Shown here piece after piece: positions 6,372 to 12,492 of a stretch of DNA of 12,881 bases (positions are counted from its first letter, which is position 1; each line of letters begins with the position of its first letter). The stretch comes from UMGS1502 sp045545435 (GTDB taxonomy: Bacteria; Actinomycetota; Coriobacteriia; Coriobacteriales; Eggerthellaceae): the NCBI GenBank assembly GCA_045545435.1, contig JAZQAV010000081.1, positions 1 through 12,881 on the forward strand, given 5' to 3'. The notes beneath the pieces were generated by a model. That model made no database searches. It was not told where the DNA came from and was given only the letters and a program-made list of their open reading frames with translations. The position numbers and the translations under genes were made by a program.

Positions 6372-7430
6372 TTGGCTAAAACTGACCAAGGCCCAATTAA
6401 TTACAATGAGATGATTCCGCCAATTGTCAAAGAGAACTATGGACAGTGGCAAGACCATGAGTACGTCAAGGCTGGTGTCGTAAAGCACATTGGCCCCAAT
6501 GGCGACCTGTGGACCGTTCGTGCTGGTACTCCGCGTCTTCTGGCCAGCACCAACATCAGGGCCATCTGCGAGATCGCTGACAAGTTCTGCGATGGCTACC
6601 TGCGTTTCACCACGCACAACAACATTGAGTACCTGGTAACCAAGGAAGAGAACATCGACAAGGTTATCGAGGCTACCGAGGCTCTTGGCTACCCCGTAGG
6701 AGGCACCAAGAACTCCCTCACCAACATCGTTCATACGCAGGGCTGGGTGCACTGCCACACGCCCGCTACCGACGCTTCCGGCGTTGTTAAGGCTGTTATG
6801 GACGACCTGTACGAGTACTTCGTGAACGATGACCTGCTGCCCGCAAAGCTGCGCATCTCCATGGCTTGCTGCCTCAACATGTGCGGCGCTGCTCACTGCT
6901 CCGACATCGCTATCGTTGGTATTCACCGTACCGCTCCGCGCATCGACCATGAGACCATCCGCAAGACCACCGAGATTCCTTCGCTCGTTGCTTGCTGCCC
7001 GACCGGTGCTATCCGCCCCGATCCGAAGAACAAGAGCGTGAAGGTTGTCGAGGAGAAATGCATGTATTGCGGCAACTGCTACACCATGTCTCCTGGCATG
7101 CACATCATCGACGAGAAGAACGACGGCCTGTGCATCCTCGTTGGCGGCAAAGTTGCCAACGCCCGTACGGCCCCCATGTTCTCTCGCATGGTTATTCCTT
7201 ACCTGCCCAACAATGCTCCTCGCTGGCCCGAAACCGTTGCAGCTATCCGCAACATCGTTGAGTGCTGGCGTGCAGGTGCCCGCAAGGGTGAGCGTATGGG
7301 CGAGTGGATTGAGCGTATCGGTTGGGAGCGCTTCTTCTCCATTACCGGTATTCCGTTCAACGACAAGCTCATCGACGACTACATCTTCTCGCGTGAGACG
7401 TTCCGTACGTCTGCGGCATTCAAGTACTAG
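6372..7430 (+). CDS. dsrB: Dissimilatory sulfite reductase beta subunit DsrB
   Basis: A 352-aa partner of DsrA; by family it carries the catalytically active siroheme. Hallmarks visible are NYGQW (23-27), GYLRFTTHNNIEYLV (75-89), HTQGWVHCHTPATDASG with C128 (121-137), and the siroheme/cluster region CCLNMCGAAHCSD (C166, C167, C171, C176). The ferredoxin domain has C208/C209 and C230-x2-C233-x2-C236. The residue after the last motif is Ser (YTMSPG), where some homologues have Cys; four ligands remain. The start is TTG at 6372 with ribosome site GAAGGGGT (6356-6363). An in-frame ATG at 6354 is closed at once by TGA, so TTG is the only sensible start. The protein is shorter than Desulfovibrio DsrB (about 380 aa). 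A strong terminator follows. Confidence 0.97.
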   Translation: MAKTDQGPINYNEMIPPIVKENYGQWQDHEYVKAGVVKHIGPNGDLWTVRAGTPRLLASTNIRAICEIADKFCDGYLRFTTHNNIEYLVTKEENIDKVIEATEALGYPVGGTKNSLTNIVHTQGWVHCHTPATDASGVVKAVMDDLYEYFVNDDLLPAKLRISMACCLNMCGAAHCSDIAIVGIHRTAPRIDHETIRKTTEIPSLVACCPTGAIRPDPKNKSVKVVEEKCMYCGNCYTMSPGMHIIDEKNDGLCILVGGKVANARTAPMFSRMVIPYLPNNAPRWPETVAAIRNIVECWRAGARKGERMGEWIERIGWERFFSITGIPFNDKLIDDYIFSRETFRTSAAFKY

Positions 7431-7442
7431 TCGCTGCTAACG

Positions 7443-7484
7443 AACCGTGCTGCAGAGGTGTCTTTGCAGCACGGTTTTTTTATT
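7443..7484 (+). terminator. Rho-independent terminator after dsrB
   Basis: AACCGTGCTGCA (7443-7454) and TGCAGCACGGTT (7465-7476) form a perfect 12-bp stem around a 10-base loop. A run of seven T (7475-7481) and TATT follow. The next ribosome site starts only about 20 bases further on. Confidence 0.93.
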
Positions 7485-7517
7485 GCTGGAAAGAGTTTGC
7501 AAGGGGAGAGTGCCTTA

Positions 7518-7892
7518 ATGGGTCGCGTGCATCCGTACAACGATATCGTCTGCATTCAAAAATCTTGCTTCTTTCTTCCGTTCTTTGAGTTCGGCAACGG
7601 CTGCAAACAATGCATAACGCCGTGGGACGAATATAAGGAAGGCGATATAACCCCCGAAGGACTTAAAAGGATCGCCGCTTTTTCAAAAGAGCGTATCGAT
7701 CGTTGTTCCGAGGTAATCGCGTTTCTGTTCAAAATGCAATCCGACTGGGATATTACTCCGCATGACGATGGCATTTATATCGGTACCGACTCGCTGCGTT
7801 TTGAAGACTTGCTTCCCAAGCTCGACGAGGCGGGATTCACCGGATCCGATTTTATGATCTATACCGAGTACACTCAAAAATACGGAAGGTAA
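7518..7892 (+). CDS. Unknown 124-aa cytoplasmic protein with conserved-looking cysteines
   Basis: I do not recognise this protein. It is soluble, has no signal peptide or membrane segment, and is rich in aromatic residues. Cysteines are at 12, 17, 29, 32 and 63; the spacing C-x4-C-x11-C-x2-C in the N-terminal third could bind a metal or iron-sulfur cluster. The middle (about 45-75) looks helical, and the end is acidic and aromatic. ATG 7518 is supported by AAGGGGAGAG at 7501-7510. An in-frame start further upstream (7458) would lie inside the terminator hairpin. The gene begins only 34 bases after the dsrB terminator, so either read-through or a very short promoter drives it. Its place between dsrB and a DVU0298-family gene suggests a role linked to sulfite reduction, for example in assembly or regulation, but that is guesswork. 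Confidence 0.75.
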   Translation: MGRVHPYNDIVCIQKSCFFLPFFEFGNGCKQCITPWDEYKEGDITPEGLKRIAAFSKERIDRCSEVIAFLFKMQSDWDITPHDDGIYIGTDSLRFEDLLPKLDEAGFTGSDFMIYTEYTQKYGR

Positions 7893-7956
7893 GAGAAGGC
7901 AGTGCGGCCGGTCTTTCCGTAGTAAGTATTTATCCTCCCGTTCTAAGGTTTTAGCC

Positions 7957-8463
7957 ATGGGAGAACAACGTATAACCAAGCAAGGCGTTTCCGACATTGT
8001 CTCTGCGGAGCAATGGGAGCGCCTTGTTGATTTATTCGATCAAAATCCCGATAGGGTGCGCCGGTATGTAACGCGACTTTCGTTTATGCCGGGCAGCGAA
8101 ATTCACGCGAAAGCGATAGATGCTTTTCGAGTGCTTGCTCATGAGCGCGCTGCGCAACGCCCGCAATTTTTCCTGGAGACTATCAGGCGACATATGTGGG
8201 CTATGAACGATGAGGGGGCAAATGACGATTGGTCTGCTCCCGAAATCGTGTGCGCGATAATCGCGGGTGATCCGCAGCGTTTTAAGCAGTTTTACTCGTA
8301 TGTGTACAGCGCAGCTATAGACGAGCTCATGTTCCAACCCAGCTTGCTTCGCGGCTCCGACATCCTTTTGAATTATGCACCTGAAGTTGTGCGTGAATTC
8401 GATAAGGAGATTCATAAATTAAGGCAAATTGTCGAACAGCGCGACGACTATTTTGCGCGATAA
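7957..8463 (+). CDS. DVU0298-family HEAT-like protein
   Basis: A 168-aa soluble, mostly helical protein. The block RRHMWAMNDEGANDDWSAPE (77-96), followed by a YSYVYSA stretch (113-119) and QPSLLRGSDILL (127-138), matches what I remember of the DVU0298 family found in sulfate reducers. In that family the corresponding sequence reads RRLMWNLNDESGGIGWGSPE with a later LQRGVLWG. These proteins have HEAT-like helical repeats and no established biochemical role. The protein here is shorter than many family members and starts with a helical segment (about 17-65). AAGG at 7945-7948 serves ATG 7957. It follows the unknown 124-aa gene after 64 bases, so the two are probably co-transcribed. The family call is from memory of the motif, without a search. 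Confidence 0.68.
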   Translation: MGEQRITKQGVSDIVSAEQWERLVDLFDQNPDRVRRYVTRLSFMPGSEIHAKAIDAFRVLAHERAAQRPQFFLETIRRHMWAMNDEGANDDWSAPEIVCAIIAGDPQRFKQFYSYVYSAAIDELMFQPSLLRGSDILLNYAPEVVREFDKEIHKLRQIVEQRDDYFAR

Positions 8464-8485
8464 AAAAGTGGAGCTATTTATGGAG

Positions 8486-8527
8486 TTGCGCCCGTCAAGC
8501 GCAATATGATGTAATTAAATGGTTAAC
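8486..8527. promoter_or_regulatory. Inverted TTGCGC pair and ATTAAA/GTTAAC element upstream of dsrD
   Basis: TTGCGC (8486-8491) and GCGCAA (8499-8504) form an inverted pair with a 7-base spacer. Then come TAATTAAAT (8512-8520) and GGTTAAC (8521-8527). Both resemble elements upstream of the two earlier operons (ATTGCGC copies, and TGATTAAAGTTAAC at 1561-1574). The 200-bp gap 8464-8663 probably holds the dsrD promoter; TATAAA at 8603-8608 is a possible -10 with no clear -35. Confidence 0.35.
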
Positions 8528-8663
8528 TGTTCGTTGGCTATCGGAATACTTAATGCTGGTATCCAAGCAATGTATTTCTATGCCAATATTACGGGCAGTT
8601 ATTATAAAGTTTGCATTATGCTTAGGGAGTTACTCTAGGCAAAACACGAGATTGGAGTGAACT

Positions 8664-8891
8664 ATGGATAAGGGTCCCGCAGATCCCGCAATCAAGCAGA
8701 AGGTTCTTGATTATCTGGAAACCGTCGAAATGGCAAAGAGCAAGGTTATCGCTGAGGCTATCGGCGAGCGCAAAGGCGCTGTTGACCTGGCCGTCAAAGA
8801 GCTTGCAGCTGAGGACTTGGTTGAGTATTTGTACATCACCACGACCTTCGTTGCTCTGAAGGGCAAAGTCGCTGAGCCCAAGGACAACTAA
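8664..8891 (+). CDS. dsrD: DsrD, small winged-helix protein, activator of DsrAB
   Basis: A 75-aa protein with the DsrD pattern: an N-terminal helix (about 7-20), the segment KSKVIAEAIGERKGAVDLAVKELAAEDLVEYL as a winged-helix core, a beta wing with TTTFVAL, and a charged tail. DsrD is restricted to organisms that reduce sulfite, and was reported to bind and allosterically activate DsrAB rather than act as a DNA regulator. The size matches the family (about 75-80 aa). TTGGAG at 8652-8657 is a good ribosome site for ATG 8664. In many sulfate reducers dsrD follows dsrB directly. Here it is separated from dsrB by a terminator and two other genes, and instead heads the dsrMKJO(P) cluster. Confidence 0.9.
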   Translation: MDKGPADPAIKQKVLDYLETVEMAKSKVIAEAIGERKGAVDLAVKELAAEDLVEYLYITTTFVALKGKVAEPKDN

Positions 8892-8914
8892 TCGCTGCAT
8901 CTTCTTGAGGGGTA

Positions 8915-8956
8915 GGGGCTGTCTCGTTGGGCAGCCAACGAGAGAGAGACAGTTCC
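8915..8956 (+). promoter_or_regulatory. Hairpin covering the ribosome binding region of the RsbRD-N gene
   Basis: GGGGCTGTC (8915-8923) pairs with GACAGTTCC (8948-8956), including two G-U pairs. TCGTTGG (8924-8930) pairs with CCAACGA (8935-8941) around a GCAG loop. The GAGAGA at 8942-8947 is left as a bulge. The 16-bp structure ends one base before ATG 8957 and contains the only purine-rich ribosome site, so it could limit translation or be an mRNA processing point between dsrD and dsrMKJO. There is no T-run. Confidence 0.55.
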
Positions 8957-9463
8957 ATGTTTGAGAAGATCGTTTCGCGCGATCCAGAGGCGTCCATTGT
9001 TCAAAAATGGAGCGCCAAATTCGACCCTGCGTTTGAGCGCGATGATTTCGCCGGGAGCATTGGCTCCCGGCGCTTCCGCAATCCGTCCGCGTATCACGTT
9101 GATGAGGCGGCGCGCGAGGTCATTCACTATGTTTTGACCGGCGAGAAAAGCGAGGAGCTTGCTCCTAAACTCGCCGATCTATGTCGCTTGATTGCATTGT
9201 GGACTCCACCTGCATCAGTGACGCTTGCTCCATTCGTTCAGCTCCGTGGGCTTGTGGCGTCCGAATTGGGAGGTTTCGACGCTAACTCAAAACAGGCTCA
9301 TGAAATGGGGGAACGCATTGACGAGTGCACCCTTATGGCAGTGGAGTACTATGTGCAAAGCCGCGAGCAGGTTATGCACATCAGGCTCAATGAGCTAAAA
9401 AGAAAAACGGACAATTTAGAAAGAGTCTTGGGAACCGCTGAGACAGGAATGGGGGATATCTAA
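8957..9463 (+). CDS. RsbRD N-terminal domain protein next to dsrM
   Basis: A 168-aa helical protein of the RsbRD_N type (the N-terminal sensor-like part of RsbT co-antagonists). It recurs as a small stand-alone gene just before dsrM in sulfate reducers. Recognisable parts are RRFRNPSAYHVDEAAREVI (38-56), the block around FVQLRGLVASELGG, and the C-terminal helix YYVQSREQVMHIRLNELKRKT (131-151), likely a coiled coil. No STAS domain follows, so it lacks the usual stressosome output part. I chose ATG 8957. An in-frame TTG at 8927 lies inside the hairpin loop region and has no better ribosome site. The dsrM start follows the stop after one base, so the two are coupled. By context it may sense a signal for, or help assemble, the DsrMKJOP complex; its real role is unknown. 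Confidence 0.8.
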   Translation: MFEKIVSRDPEASIVQKWSAKFDPAFERDDFAGSIGSRRFRNPSAYHVDEAAREVIHYVLTGEKSEELAPKLADLCRLIALWTPPASVTLAPFVQLRGLVASELGGFDANSKQAHEMGERIDECTLMAVEYYVQSREQVMHIRLNELKRKTDNLERVLGTAETGMGDI

Positions 9464-9464
9464 T

Positions 9465-10457
9465 ATGAAAATTATCTGGCCCCTTCTGGTGGTTCTCGCG
9501 ATTGTCCTCGTCGCATGGGTTGGCACTGCCCAACTAGGCATGTACACGTTCTTTGGCGTGATACTGCCCTATGCCGCCTTTATCCTCTTCATCGTGGGAT
9601 TCGTTATCCGAATCTTGCGTTGGGGTAAAAGCGCGGTGCCCTTTGCGATTCCGACGACCGCGGGTCAGCAGAAGAGTCTGCCATGGATCAAACAGGCAAA
9701 GGTCGACAATCCATTTACCGTTGGTGGTGTGATTGTCAGGATGCTGCTTGAAGTATTCACCTTCAGGTCACTGTTCCGCGGTGCCCGTACCGAGAAACAT
9801 GGCGACTCGCTTACAATTGGTTCTTCGAAATGGTTGTGGCTTGGCGCAATTTTGTTCCACTGGTCGATGCTCATCATCGTACTGCGCCACTTCAGGCTGT
9901 TCCTGGATCCCGTGCCGGCTTGGCTTGGCGTTCTCGAGGCAGCAGATGGGTTCCTGCAGATTGGTCTGCCCATCTTCTACATCACCGACGCTTGCATCCT
10001 GATCGGCTTGGTGTTCCTGTTCATGCGCCGCATCGTTTTGCCGCGCGTGCGTTACATCTCCCTCGCGGTCGACTACTTCCCGCTGTACCTGCTGCTCGGC
10101 ATTGCCATTACCGGTATTGTCATGCGTTACGGCGTGCGTGTTGACATCACGAGCGTTAAAGAACTCACCATGGGTCTCATCACGCTTCATCCGGTTGCGG
10201 TTGAAACCATTGAGCCCATCCTCTTCATGCATGTCACTCTCGTATGCGTGCTCCTCATTTACTTCCCGTGGAGCAAACTTATGCATGCGGGCGGCATCTT
10301 CTTGAGCCCCACCAGGAACATGGCTAACAACAGCCGTGCGGTTCGTCACGTGAACCCCTGGAACTACGAGGTTAAGAAGCACACCTACGAAGAGTACGAG
10401 GAAGAGTTCGGCGAGAAGATGCGTAAAGTCGGACTTCCTTTGGACGGTGATGAATAA
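9465..10457 (+). CDS. dsrM: DsrM, membrane heme b subunit of DsrMKJOP
   Basis: A 330-aa membrane protein of the nitrate reductase gamma type. Two N-terminal helices (about 3-24 and 29-51) are followed by the DsrM signature PFAIPTTAGQQKSLPWIKQ (59-77) and DNPFTVGG. Further helices lie at about 124-146, 164-188, 203-222 and 251-276. H132, H142, H256 and H274 are candidate heme b ligands. By family it exchanges electrons with menaquinone and passes them to DsrK. ATG 9465 follows the RsbRD-N stop after one base, with GGGGGAT at 9450-9456 as ribosome site. DsrK begins 2 bases after its stop. The length is normal. Unlike the gene at 1899, this is the canonical DsrM form. Confidence 0.94.
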   Translation: MKIIWPLLVVLAIVLVAWVGTAQLGMYTFFGVILPYAAFILFIVGFVIRILRWGKSAVPFAIPTTAGQQKSLPWIKQAKVDNPFTVGGVIVRMLLEVFTFRSLFRGARTEKHGDSLTIGSSKWLWLGAILFHWSMLIIVLRHFRLFLDPVPAWLGVLEAADGFLQIGLPIFYITDACILIGLVFLFMRRIVLPRVRYISLAVDYFPLYLLLGIAITGIVMRYGVRVDITSVKELTMGLITLHPVAVETIEPILFMHVTLVCVLLIYFPWSKLMHAGGIFLSPTRNMANNSRAVRHVNPWNYEVKKHTYEEYEEEFGEKMRKVGLPLDGDE

Positions 10458-10459
10458 CC

Positions 10460-12082
10460 ATGGCTAAGAACAAAGATCGCAAAACAATGCTCGACTATAC
10501 GTTCGAGCTGCCCCAAAAAGACTGGATGGACACCCCCGTCGAGTTCAAAGAGGGTATGTACTGCTATGGTGCAAAGCCTGATTGGTTGAAGCCCATCGAC
10601 TTCCCGAACGCTCATGTTTGGGACTCTTCGTCCACCGACTGGAACCTTCCCGAAAACTGGAAGGAAATCGTGCTTGACACGATGGCCGACCTTCTGAAGA
10701 AGTATCGCTCCTTCCGTTTGTTCATGGACATCTGCGTGCGCTGCGGTGCATGCGCCGACAAGTGCCACTTCTACATGGGCACGGGCGACCCCAAGAACAT
10801 GCCGGTGCTGCGTGCCGAGCTTCTGCGTTCGGTGTACAAACGCTACTTCACTACGTCGGGCAAGCTGTTTGGCAAGCTGGTGGGCGCACGCGACCTCACC
10901 GAGGACGTGCTGCGTGAGTGGTGGTACTACTACTATCAGTGCACCGAGTGCCGTCGCTGCTCGCTGTTCTGCCCCTATGGCATCGACCAGGCAGAAATTA
11001 CCATCATGGGCCGCGAGATCTTCAACAAGCTTGGTCTTCAGACCGACTGGATTGCTGGTCCTGTTGCCAACTGCTTCATGAAGGGTAACCATGTAGGCCT
11101 CGAGCCCCAGACCATCGTCAACAACGTTGAGATGTTCATGGACGACCTTGAGGACATCACGGGTCACCGTTTCGAGCCGTCCTTCAACCGCAAGGGTGCT
11201 GAAATCCTGCTGGTTGCCCCCTCGGGCGACATTTACGCTGAACCCGGTATCTACACCTTCATGGGTTACATCGAGATGCTGGAGCATCTGGGCATTGACT
11301 ACACGCTTAGTACCTACGCTTCCGAGGGTGGTAACTTCGGTTTCTTTACCACCATGGAAATGGCTAAGCGCCTTAACTCAAAGATTTACGCTGAAGCTGA
11401 GCGCTTGGGCGTCAAGTGGATCTTGGGTGGCGAGTGCGGCCACATGTGGCGTGTCCTTAACCAATATATGGACACGTGGAATGGTCCTACGCCGTTCCTT
11501 GAGCAGCCGGTTTCGCCTATCACGGGCACCGTATTCGAGAACTCGGCGTCCACCAAGATGATCCATATCGTTGAGTTTACTGCGGACCTTATCTATCACA
11601 ATAAACTGAAGCTCGACCCCAGCCGTAACGATGACCTCATCGTCACCTACCATGACTCGTGCAATCCGGCACGTGGTATGGGTATCTTCGATGAGCCGCG
11701 TTACATTTTGAAGCACGTGGTCAACAACTTCTACGAGATGCCCGAAGAGACCATTCGCGAGAAAACGCTGTGCTGTGGTAGTGGCGCTGGTCTTAACGCA
11801 GGCGAGAACATGGAGCTGCGTTTGCGCGGCGGTTTCCCGCGTGCAGAGGCCGTACGCTCGGTGCGCGATCGCTTTGGTGTGAACACGCTTGCCAACATCT
11901 GCGCCATCGACCGCGTTGCTCTGCCGCCGCTGATGGACTACTGGGTACCCGGCACGCGTGTTACGGGCCTGCACGAGCTTGTTGGCAATGCGCTGGTTCT
12001 TGATGAGAACGATCATCGCGAGATGAACCTGCGCTTGGAAGATTTGCCTCAACGCGATGACAACGGGGAGGTGTCTGACTAA
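10460..12082 (+). CDS. dsrK: DsrK, catalytic iron-sulfur subunit of DsrMKJOP
   Basis: A 540-aa HdrD-like protein bound to DsrM on the cytoplasmic side. By family it reduces the DsrC trisulfide made by DsrAB. Two [4Fe-4S] motifs are complete: C92, C95, C98, C102 and C161, C164, C167, C171-P. The CCG part shows ECGHMW (C326), YHDSC (C401) and CCGSGAG (438-444). The last motif is CAID (481-484), where the paralogue at 2775 has CAPCSNC; the second cysteine of that motif is thus Asp here. The block YKRYFTTSGKLFG is shared with the paralogue. The stop TAA overlaps the ATG of dsrJ by one base, so translation is coupled. The length is normal for DsrK. Confidence 0.95.
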   Translation: MAKNKDRKTMLDYTFELPQKDWMDTPVEFKEGMYCYGAKPDWLKPIDFPNAHVWDSSSTDWNLPENWKEIVLDTMADLLKKYRSFRLFMDICVRCGACADKCHFYMGTGDPKNMPVLRAELLRSVYKRYFTTSGKLFGKLVGARDLTEDVLREWWYYYYQCTECRRCSLFCPYGIDQAEITIMGREIFNKLGLQTDWIAGPVANCFMKGNHVGLEPQTIVNNVEMFMDDLEDITGHRFEPSFNRKGAEILLVAPSGDIYAEPGIYTFMGYIEMLEHLGIDYTLSTYASEGGNFGFFTTMEMAKRLNSKIYAEAERLGVKWILGGECGHMWRVLNQYMDTWNGPTPFLEQPVSPITGTVFENSASTKMIHIVEFTADLIYHNKLKLDPSRNDDLIVTYHDSCNPARGMGIFDEPRYILKHVVNNFYEMPEETIREKTLCCGSGAGLNAGENMELRLRGGFPRAEAVRSVRDRFGVNTLANICAIDRVALPPLMDYWVPGTRVTGLHELVGNALVLDENDHREMNLRLEDLPQRDDNGEVSD

Positions 12083-12480
12083 TGAAAAAAATCATTCATG
12101 TCGTTGTGATTTTCGCCTTGGTGATGATCATTCCGTTCCTCGTGAATATCGGCAACAAGTCAGAAGCGCTTGAGCTCAGCACCGATACGCCTGAAATCAA
12201 TGCGTTGGCTACCAAGGCATGCGTCGAGGATACCGAGTGGATGCGCAGCCACCACATGCAACTGCTTGACCAGTGGCGTGATGAGGTAGTGCGCGGTGGA
12301 AGCACGCAATACGTGAGCTCCACCGGCCAGATTTACGATAAGAGCCTGGACGACACGTGCTTGAAGTGCCACTCTAATGCTGAAGAGTTCTGCACGAAGT
12401 GCCACGAGAACGCCAATGTCGAGCTGTATTGCTGGGATTGCCATGGCACGTCTGACCTCAGCCTTCAAACAGGGAAGTAG
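12082..12480 (+). CDS. dsrJ: DsrJ, periplasmic triheme cytochrome c
   Basis: A 132-aa protein with an uncleaved-looking N-terminal membrane anchor (about 4-23) and three heme c motifs: CLKCH (93-97), CTKCH (104-108) and CWDCH (117-121). The N-terminal part contains C47 and HH at 57-58 within the conserved stretch HHMQLLDQWRDEVVR. DsrJ is known for one heme with an unusual His/Cys ligation, and C47 is the only non-heme-motif cysteine, so it is the candidate ligand. It acts outside the membrane as the periplasmic electron entry or exit of DsrMKJOP. The start ATG overlaps the dsrK stop. dsrO follows after 12 bases. Presence of this gene implies a cytochrome c maturation system elsewhere in the genome. 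Confidence 0.95.
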   Translation: MKKIIHVVVIFALVMIIPFLVNIGNKSEALELSTDTPEINALATKACVEDTEWMRSHHMQLLDQWRDEVVRGGSTQYVSSTGQIYDKSLDDTCLKCHSNAEEFCTKCHENANVELYCWDCHGTSDLSLQTGK

Positions 12481-12492
12481 GGGGTACGGACA

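Noticed and set aside
7458..7517. Upstream start for the 124-aa protein
   Set aside because: It lies in the dsrB terminator hairpin; ATG 7518 has a strong ribosome site at the right distance.
7881..7922. TACGGAA/TTCCGTA inverted repeat after the 124-aa gene as a terminator
   Set aside because: The 7-bp arms are about 28 bases apart and no T-run follows, so it is too weak to call.
8927..8956. Upstream TTG start for the RsbRD-N protein
   Set aside because: The added residues (GSQRERDSS) do not look like the family and the codon sits in the hairpin; ATG 8957 gives the expected N-terminus.
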